Below, piece after piece: positions 25,634 through 34,225 of a stretch of DNA of 34,789 nt (the stretch's first letter is position 1; every line of letters starts with the position of its first letter). Origin of the DNA: Myxococcales bacterium. GTDB taxonomy: Bacteria; Myxococcota_A; UBA9160; SMWR01. The DNA is taken from contig JACZVU010000008.1 of the NCBI GenBank assembly GCA_022572485.1, positions 1 to 34,789 of the forward strand, in the 5' to 3' direction. The notes below the pieces were generated by a model that saw nothing but the letters and a program-made list of their open reading frames with translations, did not search any database and had not been told where the DNA came from. The translations under genes were made by a program, and so were the position numbers.

Positions 25634-28600
25634 TCAGCCGGTACGGATTTGATCCTCCGCGGTCCGGACCCGCTCCACTAGCACACGGAACATTTCGAAC
25701 GAAATTTCGGGCATTTGCATCAGCAACTCTCGGAAGCTGTTTCCATCCAGGCAGAGCAGGTGTGATCGCTCCGCAGCGACGACGGTCGCAGTTCGCGTTC
25801 CGTCATGGAGTACCGCCATCTCTCCGAAGGAACTCACGGCGCTTTGCTCGGGTTTCTCGTCCTCGTTGGGTAGGTCGTAATTCGTGAAAATGCGGACCCG
25901 CCCCTTGAGGAGCAGATAGAGTTTATCGCCCCGCTCGTCTTGTCTCAGGATCACTTCACCCGGGAGGTACTCCACTTCTTTGGTGATCTGATGCACGGCT
26001 TCGAGCTGGTCCAGACTCAAATTCTTGAAGAGTGGAATTTCCTTGAGAGCCAGCAGTCGCTCCATTCTTGCCTCCTCGGGTAGTTTCTGGTCGACCTCAG
26101 AGTCGAAGGCCGCAGCGCCCATTCGAATCCATTTCGAACCCGATTTGCACGCGTCGTTGACGAACTGCTGCGGGTCGTCGGGGATCGATAGTTGTTTTTG
26201 AGCAGCTTTGATCCGATCTGCTAGCGGTCCAGGTTCGTGATACATCACGAGCAGTCGCGTGGCCTCCCGGTCGCCCAGGTGAGAAAGTATTTCGAGCGCG
26301 TCGCCTTTGGATCGGACTGTGCCAAAGCGCAGTGCCTTTTCGATATTCCGCACGACGCCGGAACCTTCGAGGAGTTCCAGAACCCGGAAGGCGATTCGCC
26401 GATTCCGGACCGCTCCGTCCAGGTAGGCGGCGCGAAGGAAGCGGTTTGCCAATCCGCCCACAGCGGTCAGCTGTTGGTGGGCGATCATCCAATACCAGAG
26501 CTCGTGGACGCGGCGGCGCAATTCGCGGTGCAGGATTTTTGTCGATTGGTCGGAACCCAGATGCGCCGCAACCCACAGGGCGGACAAGACGGTGCGTTCG
26601 GACTCGCCGCTGAGATGATCTTCGATTGCCGTCGCTGCTTTATCTCCGTGTGAGACGAGCGCCGACCCGGCTGCAAACCGAACTTCGTCGGAGGGGTCTG
26701 CAAGAGCCGTCGAGAGTGCTTCGAGCGCTTCTTTTCCCTCGATATTCGCCAGCAGGTACACTGCGGCGCTCCTCACGCGGTGATCGTGATCCGCGAGGGC
26801 TTGTCGAATTTCGCGTAGGTCGATCGGTGGTTCTGGAGAGATCTCCGCCATTCGTTTGAGTGCCGCCGCTCGTACGCCGGGATCGGTGTCGCGAAAGCGT
26901 TTTTCGACTGCTTCTTGTAGGGGGAAGCTCGCGTTGGTGAGGGCGGCGATGCTTTCTGCGGCATCAGGCGAGGCGATCATTTTTTCGAGCACGGTCGCGC
27001 CCACGGCACCAGCCCACCGCGCAGCCTTGGCGCGAACGACAGGATCCGGATCGCCGAGTAGCTGTTGGATGCGCGGTTCCAACAGATCTTCGCCACCGAG
27101 TTTGACGAGGCCCTCGATCGCGGCGATCCGAACTCGGGCTTCAGGGTCGTCCAGGCTGGATTGGAGTGTGGGAGCGACGTCGCGCCGGCCCGTCGAAGCC
27201 AGTGCCGTGATGCACGAGCAGCGTACGTCGACACTCAGATGAGTGGACGCGCGGCGCAGTGGCTCAAGGATTCCCTGGTCTGCCAGAGTTTTGATGAGCT
27301 TGAGGAGAGATTTCGATGGACGCTCTCCTTCCCTGCGAATGAGCTGCTCCCATAGCGCTGCAAGGCGGGAGACTTCCCACTTGCCGATCTCGTCTCCCAG
27401 GCTTTCCAGGTCGATCCGGCCGGCGCGTAGCTCATCGATCAGAGTGCGAAGATATTCGCGTCGCACCAATATGTTAGCGGCGATATAGATCACACTCGCG
27501 GCTCCACCCGCTACGGCGAGCCAGAAAGGTTCTGGGTTTCCGAGAGCCCATAGGATGCCGCCGCCGATCGACATGCCTGCGTAGACTGCAATTCCCTCGA
27601 TGAAAGCCCTCACCCGACCGCGGAACCGCAGAGGAATTGCATTGCAGAGCAGCGCGCGGATCGGATTCGCGAGCGCGTTTTCCAGCATCTCTCCGTTCAT
27701 GCGCGCGATTGCACCCGAGATGATGTTGTACTGATAGGCCAGCCCGGAGAAGCTCAACAGAGTCAACATTGGGTGGATGAGATTGGTGCTCGGTACGCCG
27801 ATGCGTCGAATGAGCCATGGCGTGACCGACATCTCGATCGCGATTTCCATCGCGTTGGTGACGGCGAGGAAGAGGCCGATGAAGGTCGCCAAATCCGCCG
27901 GGTCTGGGAAGCGCAGGGAAAACGCGTCTAACCACATATACCTCGCCACGATGAGAGCGAGAATCATGCCGATCGACGAAACCAGGAGGGCGCCCCCGAG
28001 TTTCGAGGTGCGGACGTATTGGACCGCTCCCCGAATGCCTTCTACGGAGGTCTCGTCCGCCTCCTCGAGGTCGATCGGCCCCCAGCTGTGCAGTCGCGAG
28101 CGACCGATGCGAATCATCGAGGCCGCGCCAAAGAGAAAGAGCGCCCAGCCGACGACGAGGCTCGCGGCTCCCGCTATCCCGGTCATCCCCGCGGCGATGA
28201 GGCCGCCGACTACGCCTCCGATGCTTGCTCCGATGGTGAGAAGCGGAACGATCCGCTTGCTGGCGACCGTGTCGAAATAGTCGGTGGTGAATGTCCAGAG
28301 GTGGTTGACGAAGATCGCTTGTGTGACGAAAAAGAAGCAGATCAGGAAAATCGATACGCCAGGAATCTGGAGCCAGATCCCGGTTGCCGCAGCAGTGAGA
28401 GCGATCCCCGCTCCGACCAGCATCTGAGCGAAGAAGCTGTCATTTCGAACATCACCCACCCGCACGGCGTACATCACGAATCCCAATACCGTGACAACCG
28501 AGCCGCCGATGATCGTGATCGGCAGATAATCGATCCCGACTTCGGCCAGGAACAGTGCTTCCGCACCCGTCAGTCCGAGCGTCTGTGCCAGGCTTACCAG

Positions 28601-28699
28601 TGCGGCCAGTTTCGCGAAAAAGAGGAAGCGCGATCGCTCCTGTACGCGGACATCGGGAAACAAGCGCCAGAAGCGGTTTGTCAGGCCCTGCATCGGCAT
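25634..28699 (-). CDS. Transporter-HEAT-cyclic nucleotide-binding fusion (Npt/NTT-like)
   Basis: A 1021-residue protein with three parts. Residues ~1-420 are a membrane domain of about 10-12 helices starting LFFAKLAALVSLAQTLGLTGAEALFLAEVG, resembling the nucleotide-transporter-like (Npt1/NTT) branch near the MFS. Residues ~470-870 are HEAT repeats, with recurring units such as DPEARVRIAAIEGLVKLG, DPDPVVRAKAARWAG and DPSDEVRFAAGSALVSHG. Residues ~880-1015 are a cNMP-binding domain (FKNLSLDQLEAVHQIT, RQDERGDKLYLLLKGRVRIF, FGEMAVLHDGTRTATVVA). Similar fusions are known in free-living bacteria. The soluble part probably senses a cyclic nucleotide and gates or localises transport (inferred). The ATG at 28699 has GAGGAG seven bases upstream. 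Confidence 0.85.
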   Translation of the reverse strand: MPMQGLTNRFWRLFPDVRVQERSRFLFFAKLAALVSLAQTLGLTGAEALFLAEVGIDYLPITIIGGSVVTVLGFVMYAVRVGDVRNDSFFAQMLVGAGIALTAAATGIWLQIPGVSIFLICFFFVTQAIFVNHLWTFTTDYFDTVASKRIVPLLTIGASIGGVVGGLIAAGMTGIAGAASLVVGWALFLFGAASMIRIGRSRLHSWGPIDLEEADETSVEGIRGAVQYVRTSKLGGALLVSSIGMILALIVARYMWLDAFSLRFPDPADLATFIGLFLAVTNAMEIAIEMSVTPWLIRRIGVPSTNLIHPMLTLLSFSGLAYQYNIISGAIARMNGEMLENALANPIRALLCNAIPLRFRGRVRAFIEGIAVYAGMSIGGGILWALGNPEPFWLAVAGGAASVIYIAANILVRREYLRTLIDELRAGRIDLESLGDEIGKWEVSRLAALWEQLIRREGERPSKSLLKLIKTLADQGILEPLRRASTHLSVDVRCSCITALASTGRRDVAPTLQSSLDDPEARVRIAAIEGLVKLGGEDLLEPRIQQLLGDPDPVVRAKAARWAGAVGATVLEKMIASPDAAESIAALTNASFPLQEAVEKRFRDTDPGVRAAALKRMAEISPEPPIDLREIRQALADHDHRVRSAAVYLLANIEGKEALEALSTALADPSDEVRFAAGSALVSHGDKAATAIEDHLSGESERTVLSALWVAAHLGSDQSTKILHRELRRRVHELWYWMIAHQQLTAVGGLANRFLRAAYLDGAVRNRRIAFRVLELLEGSGVVRNIEKALRFGTVRSKGDALEILSHLGDREATRLLVMYHEPGPLADRIKAAQKQLSIPDDPQQFVNDACKSGSKWIRMGAAAFDSEVDQKLPEEARMERLLALKEIPLFKNLSLDQLEAVHQITKEVEYLPGEVILRQDERGDKLYLLLKGRVRIFTNYDLPNEDEKPEQSAVSSFGEMAVLHDGTRTATVVAAERSHLLCLDGNSFRELLMQMPEISFEMFRVLVERVRTAEDQIRTG

Positions 28700-28863
28700 T
28701 GACCTGCTCCTCGTGTGTTGGAGCGGGACACTACGGCTTGAACGCGATGGGGTACGCGATTCATGAAGCCGCCATGGGAGCGCCCAGCATACCTCAGCTG
28801 CTACCGCGGCCGGTTTGCGCGCAAGTGTGATTGTCGATGGGGGCCGGGTTGGCCTTGGCAGCC

Positions 28864-29160
28864 ATGGATCACCACTCCCCTGCACTGACTCTGGTACTCG
28901 TCCTGGCGGTCGGCATCTTCTCCCAGTCGGTGTCGCGACACTTGCGAATTTCCGGGATCGTGCTGTTGTTGCTGTTTGGTGTCGCTCTTGGCCCCGATGG
29001 GCTGGCGTGGATCGATCCGTGCTCCCTCGACTTGGGCTTGGTTGCGGTGGTCGATCTCGCGGTTGCGGTGCTCCTCTTCGAAGATGGGCCCAACCTCAAG
29101 ATTTCAAGATTGCGGCGCGAGCAGACGTCGATCCGACGTCTCGTTACCTGGGGAGCGTTG
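28864..29160 (+). pseudogene. N-terminal stub of a CPA1-type cation:proton antiporter
   Basis: About 99 residues from ATG 28864 match the beginning of NhaP/CPA1 antiporters: PALTLVLVLAVGIFSQSVSRHLRI, GIVLLLLFGVALGPDG, VVDLAVAVLLFEDGPNLKISRLRREQTSIRRLVTWGALIT. Three membrane helices are present of the expected 12-13. After GALIT at about 29160 the family sequence stops and unrelated sequence with the 40-bp repeat begins. The first helix is intact and the loop is well preserved, so truncation is recent. The rest of the gene is not in the window. Confidence 0.75.
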
Positions 29161-29173
29161 ATCACACCAGATT

Positions 29174-29268
29174 GCGACGCCGCAAGCGAATTCGCAGGAT
29201 TCGCCAGCCAGGCGGGACCGAACAGGTCGCGACGCCGCAAGCGAATTCGCAGGATTCGCCAGCCAGGC
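29174..29268. repeat. Two direct copies of a 40-bp unit (period 55)
   Basis: 29174-29213 and 29229-29268 are identical over 40 bases, beginning GCGACGCCGCAAGCGAATTC and ending CCAGCCAGGC. Each holds the perfect palindrome GCGAATTCGC. The pair abuts the breakpoint of the antiporter stub. With only two units it is not a CRISPR array; it is probably a REP-like or deletion-associated duplication. Confidence 0.85.
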
Positions 29269-29456
29269 TACACAGATCGCTTGACAGCCGATTCGAGCGC
29301 AAGCGATAATGGACGAAACATGCTGGGAACGGGCCTCCTCATCCATCAGTTCCCATGTCGGTCCCTAATTCGGTCGGGAATTTAGATTCGGGATTGTTGG
29401 TCGAGGTGGAGCCTGCGCGTGGGGCGCATCTCAGCCCACGTCGGAGCATCACAGAC

Positions 29457-30758
29457 ATGTCATTCACCAACAGCCTGTTGATGATCGGCCTGCTTTGCGT
29501 CGGCATCAGCACCGCCACGACCGCTCAGGCCGGAAACCAGCTCTTTGAGGGTTCGTGGTCCGTTAAAGCGTTCGGAAACGAAATATCCGGCGGGACTGGA
29601 GATGAGGAATTCTATTCAGCGATCGGGATCCCACTCGGAATCCAGTGCAACCCGAATCAGCCGCGCTGCCCGTTTGAGTCCACGCCGACGGACGGATCCG
29701 ACAACTTCCACCCCTTGGGCGGCACTCTGTATGGTACGCCGTACTGCGCGCCCTGGTACAACTGGGGCGGCTATGGGGCCACCGCCCGCCCCAGCAATGG
29801 GACCTCCTACAGCTGCTCGATCGGCTGCCCCAATCCCCCGATTCCACCCTTCTATCGAAACCCGAATTTCTTCACATCCGCTGGCCAGCCCCGCACCACT
29901 TTCTGCACCGCGAAGAGTACGAATGGGATGGGTGGCAAAGGCCTGCTCCAGGCGGGCCAGCCGGTAGCCGGTATATGGAGCGCTAAGACTAACGGTGCTC
30001 AATTGGGTGGATTCACTTTTGCCGCAGCCCCGGAAAATCACAAGTCCGGCGTCCGGACGACGGGTCAGATTGGCGAATTCCCGGTCGCCTACCCCTACTT
30101 GTACCGCTACACCTACGCGACGCTGCGCAACGACCAGGGGGTATTCAGCCCGGGTGGCGGGCCGGGTAATTTCAACCTCCTCTTCTTCAAGCAGGGCGTC
30201 GATCAAGTCGCGAGCATCAAGGTGACGCAAGGCGCCGCCAAGTTCGGTGGCACCATGCGGATGTTGGGCGCCTTGACGTCCAAGGTCTGCTACTACCGCG
30301 CCGGAGGCTGCTCGCTTGGCGAAAACAACTGGCGCTATGACGCGGTTGGCGCGTCTGCCATGACGGCGAAGGGTGTCGTCACGGAGGGCTACATCGCGAC
30401 CTACAAGGCGTACTACTACCACACGGCCCTGATGCAGCAGAGCACGGCCAATGTGTACGGCTCACGTTTCCCGTGGACGACAGGAAGTGTCACCGTCACT
30501 GCGACAGGGCGTGGGCCGCACAAGACGGTCCACTACGCGCAAGGCTACGACAACCGCAATACGGCCCCCCCCAGCGGCAAAGGGACGATTCAGCTGGTGA
30601 CTCCGGTGCTCACGCGCTGGCTCCGGCCGTGCTGCAAGTTCAAGACCGGCGGCGTTGGCATTCTGCGAATCAAGTTCGTTCCGGAGCCGCAGACCTGGGC
30701 GATGCTGGCCGCGGGCGTCTCGCTTCTCGGAGTGGGTTACCGGATGCGCGGGCGCTGA
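29457..30758 (+). CDS. PEP-CTERM exported protein
   Basis: A 433-residue exported protein. The signal peptide is MSFTNSLLMIGLLCVGISTATTAQA, cleaved before GNQLFEG. The C-terminus has the sorting signal VPEPQTWAMLAAGVSLLG followed by a basic tail (YRMRGR), which an exosortase (EpsH/XrtA) would process. The mature protein is rich in Gly, Tyr, Asn and Ser with several Cys pairs (for example CNPNQPRC, CSIGCPNPP, CCKFK), as in secreted surface proteins. No exosortase is in the window. The start is ATG 29457; GGAG lies at 29443-29446. The function of the mature protein is unknown. Confidence 0.85.
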   Translation: MSFTNSLLMIGLLCVGISTATTAQAGNQLFEGSWSVKAFGNEISGGTGDEEFYSAIGIPLGIQCNPNQPRCPFESTPTDGSDNFHPLGGTLYGTPYCAPWYNWGGYGATARPSNGTSYSCSIGCPNPPIPPFYRNPNFFTSAGQPRTTFCTAKSTNGMGGKGLLQAGQPVAGIWSAKTNGAQLGGFTFAAAPENHKSGVRTTGQIGEFPVAYPYLYRYTYATLRNDQGVFSPGGGPGNFNLLFFKQGVDQVASIKVTQGAAKFGGTMRMLGALTSKVCYYRAGGCSLGENNWRYDAVGASAMTAKGVVTEGYIATYKAYYYHTALMQQSTANVYGSRFPWTTGSVTVTATGRGPHKTVHYAQGYDNRNTAPPSGKGTIQLVTPVLTRWLRPCCKFKTGGVGILRIKFVPEPQTWAMLAAGVSLLGVGYRMRGR

Positions 30759-30769
30759 TCGTCACCGCG

Positions 30770-30787
30770 AACTCCTCTGCGGGAGTT
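30770..30787 (+). terminator. Weak hairpin after the PEP-CTERM gene
   Basis: AACTCC / GGAGTT arms (30770-30775, 30782-30787) around a 6-base loop, 11 bases beyond the stop. No T run follows; a terminator is plausible but unproven. Confidence 0.35.
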
Positions 30788-30893
30788 GGTTGCCTGGGCG
30801 CGGTGGCGCGAGGCCCGAGCGCTCGGACTCCGAAGAACGGCGCTATCGTGACTGTTCCTGGCGACACGGCCCGACCTCCAATCGCGGAGCGAG

Positions 30894-32585
30894 ATGATGA
30901 AAGAAATCCTGAACAAGATCAGTCGTCGCATCACGCAGCCCAAGGCGCAGGGGGCCTCGCAGGCCATGCTCTACGCGACGGGCCTGACCGAGTCCGACAT
31001 GGACAAGCCCCAGGTGGGGATCTCCAGCGTCTGGTACGAGGGTAACCCTTGCAACATGCACCTGAACGACCTCGCCGCGAAGGTCAAAGAGGGCGTCGTC
31101 GACGCTGGAATGGTCGGGATGCGATTCAACACCATCGGTGTTTCGGACGGCATCTCTATGGGAACCGACGGCATGAGCTACTCGCTGCAATCGCGAGACC
31201 TGATCGCGGATTCTATCGAGACGGTGATGTGCGCCCAGTGGTACGACGCCAATATTTCTCTGCCCGGATGCGACAAGAACATGCCTGGCTGTGTGATGGC
31301 GATGGCGCGTGTGAACCGTCCCTCTCTGATGGTCTACGGAGGAACCATCAAGCCAGGCCACACCCGCAGTGGCGACAAGCTCGACATCATCTCTGCGTTC
31401 GAGAGCTACGGAAAGTACCTATCGGGTGCAATCGACGACGAAACGCGGAGCGATATCGTGCGCAGAGCCTGTCCTGGGGCTGGCGCCTGCGGCGGGATGT
31501 ACACCGCGAACACGATGGCTGTCGCGATCGAGGCGCTCGGCATGAGTCTTCCCTACAGCTCGTCGACGCCTGCCGAAGCTCCTGAAAAACGCGAAGAGTG
31601 CCATCGCGCGGGCGCCGCGATTCGAAATCTCCTCGAACGGAACATCAAACCCAGCGATATCATGACCCCTGCGGCGTTTCAGAACGCCATCGCGATGGTT
31701 GTCGGGTTGGGTGGCTCTACGAATGCTGTGCTCCATCTGATCGCGATGGCTCACGCGGTCGATGTTCCGCTGCAGATCGACGACTTCCAGGAGGTGAGCG
31801 ACCGCGTTCCCTATTTGGCGGATCTGAAGCCGAGCGGCCAATACGTGATGGAGGATCTCCACAACGTCGGTGGAACGCCAGCCGTGATGAAGTACCTGCT
31901 CGAAAAACAGGTGCTTCACGGCGACTGCCTCACGGTGACCGGAAAGACCCTGGCTGAGAACCTTGCAGAAGTGCCACCGCTCGCGGAGGGTCAGCGGGTG
32001 ATTCGGAGTTGGGACGCCCCGATCCAGGAGACGGGGCATCTCCAGATCCTGCGCGGTGGCCTGGCACCCGACGGAGCGGTCGGAAAGATCACGGGCAAGG
32101 AGGGTTATCTCTTCTCGGGGCCGGCGCGACTCTTCGACTGCGAAGAGGACATGCTCACCGCGGTCGAGAACGGGCAGATTCGCGCAGGTGATGTGGTCGT
32201 GATTCGCTACGAGGGCCCCAAGGGCGGCCCCGGAATGCCCGAAATGCTCACCCCGACTTCCGTGCTGATGGGTGCGGGCCTCGGCTCGGACGTTGCGCTC
32301 ATCACGGATGGCCGTTTCTCCGGAGGTTCCCACGGATTCTTGATTGGGCACGTGACGCCCGAGGCCCAGGAAGGCGGACCGATTGCGCTGGTGGAAGACG
32401 GAGATCTGATCACGATCGACGTGAAGAAACACACCATCGAGTTGGAAGTGAGTGCCGATGAGCTCGAAGCACGACGGTCACGCTGGAAGGCGCCGGAACT
32501 CAAGGCAAAGCGGGGAACGCTCTACAAATACATCCAATTCGTGAGTTCGGCTTCGTTCGGGTGCGTGACCGATAGAAAGAAGTAG
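30894..32585 (+). CDS. ilvD: IlvD, dihydroxy-acid dehydratase
   Basis: A 563-residue enzyme of valine, leucine and isoleucine synthesis. It dehydrates 2,3-dihydroxy acids to 2-keto acids. The three conserved cluster cysteines are visible: Cys53 (GNPCNMH), Cys126 ([10 protein letters not shown]) and Cys199 ([14 protein letters not shown]). Three such cysteines are the mark of the [2Fe-2S] type. [10 protein letters not shown] and the C-terminal [18 protein letters not shown], near the active-site loop, are typical. Length matches the family. The GGAG at about 30885 precedes two adjacent ATG codons (30894 and 30897). It stands alone, with 135 bases before it, and converges on a crotonase gene. 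Confidence 0.96.
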   Translation: MMKEILNKISRRITQPKAQGASQAMLYATGLTESDMDKPQVGISSVWYEGNPCNMHLNDLAAKVKEGVVDAGMVGMRFNTIGVSDGISMGTDGMSYSLQSRDLIADSIETVMCAQWYDANISLPGCDKNMPGCVMAMARVNRPSLMVYGGTIKPGHTRSGDKLDIISAFESYGKYLSGAIDDETRSDIVRRACPGAGACGGMYTANTMAVAIEALGMSLPYSSSTPAEAPEKREECHRAGAAIRNLLERNIKPSDIMTPAAFQNAIAMVVGLGGSTNAVLHLIAMAHAVDVPLQIDDFQEVSDRVPYLADLKPSGQYVMEDLHNVGGTPAVMKYLLEKQVLHGDCLTVTGKTLAENLAEVPPLAEGQRVIRSWDAPIQETGHLQILRGGLAPDGAVGKITGKEGYLFSGPARLFDCEEDMLTAVENGQIRAGDVVVIRYEGPKGGPGMPEMLTPTSVLMGAGLGSDVALITDGRFSGGSHGFLIGHVTPEAQEGGPIALVEDGDLITIDVKKHTIELEVSADELEARRSRWKAPELKAKRGTLYKYIQFVSSASFGCVTDRKK

Positions 32586-32590
32586 CGGGA

Positions 32591-32602
32591 CCGCGGCCGC
32601 GG
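32591..32602. terminator. 12-bp perfect palindrome between convergent genes
   Basis: CCGCGGCCGCGG, between the ilvD stop (32585) and the crotonase stop (32608). All G and C and perfectly symmetric, but with no unpaired loop and no T run, so a terminator role is only tentative. Confidence 0.3.
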
Positions 32603-32607
32603 AGTGA

Positions 32608-33396
32608 TTACGTTCCCTTGAATCGGGGCTTGCGCTTTTCGCGAAACGCTGCAACTCCTTCGCGTCCATCCGACGTACGGGTCATGGATACGATTGCGCT
32701 CGTCTCGGCATCCAGCTGGTCTACGAGCTTCGCGTTTTGACTCGCGAGCAAGAGTTTCTTGACAGCACCGAACGCGAGTGTCGGTCCGCTGGCCAGCGCG
32801 CGTGCTAGTTTCTCTGCTTCGGCTATGAGGTCGTCGTCGGGGACGACTCGTTCGATGATTCCCCACGCATGGGCTTCGGCGGCGGAGAGTCTGCGATTGG
32901 TGAGCATCAATTCCTTGGTGCGCCGCATGCCGATAGCACGCGGTAGGAAGTAGGTCGAGCTCCCGTCTGGTGTGAGACCTGATGCGGTGTATGCCATGGT
33001 AAAGCTCGCAGATTCGGCGGCCAGCGCCATGTCTGTCATGCCGACCAGGCTCATTCCCGCACCTGCAGCGGGGCCGTTGACGGCCGCCACGATGGGTGCG
33101 TTCATGCGTACAAATTTCAAAATCGCGGCGTGCAGGGTGTCGGCGGTCTCCGCGACTCGCTCCGGGATCTGATCCTCCGCGGCCGCGAAGTTCTTGAGGT
33201 CGCCGCCTGCGCTGAAGATCCGGCCAGCCCCGGTTAGCAAGACCGCGCGAATCGCCGAATCTTCTGCGCAGATCGTGGCGGTCTCGAGAAATTCCCGGGC
33301 CAGATCGAGGTTGAAGGAGTTGGCCGCTTTCGGGCGATTCAGCGTCAAGCGAGCCAGTCCATCCCGGACTTCAAAGGTGAGATTTTCGAAACCCAT
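32608..33396 (-). CDS. Enoyl-CoA hydratase/isomerase (PaaG-like)
   Basis: A 262-residue crotonase-fold enzyme. FSAGGDLKNF at 61-70 and NGPAAGAGMSL at 107-117 form the oxyanion hole. In place of a second Glu, the acid is Asp144 in GLTPDGSSTYFLPR, the pattern of the isomerase PaaG and of related hydratases, so isomerase activity on 2,3-enoyl-CoA is as likely as hydration. The acyl substrate cannot be told. ATG 33396 is preceded by GAGGATCGAGG. Upstream on the same strand lies a threonine aldolase fragment. Confidence 0.87.
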   Translation of the reverse strand: MGFENLTFEVRDGLARLTLNRPKAANSFNLDLAREFLETATICAEDSAIRAVLLTGAGRIFSAGGDLKNFAAAEDQIPERVAETADTLHAAILKFVRMNAPIVAAVNGPAAGAGMSLVGMTDMALAAESASFTMAYTASGLTPDGSSTYFLPRAIGMRRTKELMLTNRRLSAAEAHAWGIIERVVPDDDLIAEAEKLARALASGPTLAFGAVKKLLLASQNAKLVDQLDAETSAIVSMTRTSDGREGVAAFREKRKPRFKGT

Positions 33397-33540
33397 CCTC
33401 GATCCTCATTGGAAGAAAATGTCCAGCAGGCTCGGTAGAGCGGATCCATCCGAGCCCACGGGATTTTTGCTGAAAAAGTACATCCTCGATTCCTGGAACG
33501 CTGAGCCAGTGCGACTCGATCCGCGGGCGCGTGTTTTCGC

Positions 33541-33621
33541 GATTTCGGCCGAGGCCATCGCTCTTTGCATCACTTCGCTTGGCCTGGTGACGGTATCGCT
33601 GCGCAGATCGATCGTCTTCAT
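33541..33621 (-). pseudogene. N-terminal fragment of a threonine aldolase
   Basis: From ATG 33621 the first 27 codons read MKTIDLRSDTVTRPSEVMQR followed by AMASAEI. This is the beginning of low-specificity threonine aldolase (LtaE): DLRSDTVT is its most conserved N-terminal motif. After AEI the expected GDDVYGED is replaced by unrelated residues (AKTRARGSS), so the gene breaks off near 33540. The rest of the enzyme (about 310 residues) is not found here. It is a remnant of a deletion or rearrangement. Confidence 0.7.
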
Positions 33622-33750
33622 GTTGCTGGATTTTAACAGGAGCCGTACGAGAGCTGAAGATTGGGCTGGAATTTCGGAACCTTCGAGGCGAGAACGGTGG
33701 AGGCTCTGTCCCCACTCGCTGTTCCGCCTCGATCTCGACCGTCCATTCAT

Positions 33751-33778
33751 TCTGGGAGGCTCGAAAAAGCCGCCCAGA
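33751..33778. terminator. Stable hairpin, terminator-like
   Basis: TCTGGG (33751-33756) pairs with CCCAGA (33773-33778) and GGCT (33758-33761) with AGCC (33768-33771), with one mismatch between them, around loop CGAAAA. A T run (TATTTTT) comes 15 bases further on the plus strand, further than usual. It stands where no intact gene ends, so it may be the terminator of a lost gene. Confidence 0.45.
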
Positions 33779-33802
33779 GGGCTTCTCGTGCCTATTTTTG
33801 GT

Positions 33803-33830
33803 TTGCTTCCAAGAAAAGAACGTCTATGAT
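33803..33830 (+). promoter_or_regulatory. Possible sigma-70-like promoter of the histone-fold gene
   Basis: TTGCTT at 33803-33808 and TATGAT at 33825-33830, 16 bases apart, about 130 bases upstream of ATG 33960. The boxes are near consensus. The transcribed leader would hold no other gene. Confidence 0.4.
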
Positions 33831-33959
33831 GCGCCGGTCAAACCATGCCGTAAGGTGCGACATGGGGGAGAATTTCGAGCGGTTCACCGAGCGATCTTGT
33901 CGAACGATCTTGACGTATCGACGGTGATCGAAGGGAACACCGACGAAACAGGAGAGACA

Positions 33960-34163
33960 ATGGCAGCGAAGAGGAAGGCGGCAAAGAAGAGCTCCGGCAA
34001 TCTGATCATCTCGAAGTCACGCACCAAGGACGCGTCGAAGAAGTGCAACGTGAGCAGCGAATTCTACGGCGCACTCGACAAAGCCGTCCGCGGCATGATC
34101 GCGAGCGCAGAAGCCCGCGCACTGGGCAACAAGCGCAAGACCCTCAAGCCGGTCGATCTCTAG
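33960..34163 (+). CDS. Small basic histone-fold protein (bacterial histone candidate)
   Basis: A 67-residue protein, with 13 residues of Lys-rich tail (MAAKRKAAKKSSG) and then a single short domain: NLIISKSRTKDASKKCNVS, the helix SEFYGALDKAVRGMIASAEARA, and the end LGNKRKTLKPVDL. The helix followed by R/K-K-T-x-K-x-x-D matches the last part of archaeal and bacterial histone folds (compare GRKTIKAEDI in archaeal histones). Proteins of this size in Bdellovibrio and Leptospira bind and bend or coat DNA. DNA binding here is inferred. GGAGAG lies six bases before ATG 33960. Alternatively it is a small ribosome- or nucleoid-associated basic protein. Confidence 0.72.
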   Translation: MAAKRKAAKKSSGNLIISKSRTKDASKKCNVSSEFYGALDKAVRGMIASAEARALGNKRKTLKPVDL

Positions 34164-34185
34164 GGAACGGTTCCGGTTCGATTTC

Positions 34186-34220
34186 AAGGGCCCGCTGGCC
34201 GTGTGGTCGGTGGGCTCCTT
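34186..34220. terminator. Possible bidirectional terminator hairpin
   Basis: AAGG-GCCC (34186-34193) pairs with GGGC-T-CCTT (34212-34220) with a single bulged base. It lies between the convergent histone-fold and DUF6178-like genes; a T-rich tract follows on the plus strand at 34231-34240. Confidence 0.35.
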
Positions 34221-34225
34221 GTCGT

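Larger units (their letters stand above)
33622..33959. other. Intergenic region between aldolase fragment and histone-fold gene
   Basis: 338 bases with no convincing gene. It contains a hairpin at 33751-33778 and a possible promoter at 33803-33830 for the small histone-fold gene (both listed). Nothing else is recognised; short frames here have no family match. Confidence 0.5.

Noticed and set aside
29174..29268. CRISPR array
   Set aside because: Only two units, a 15-base spacer, and no cas genes.
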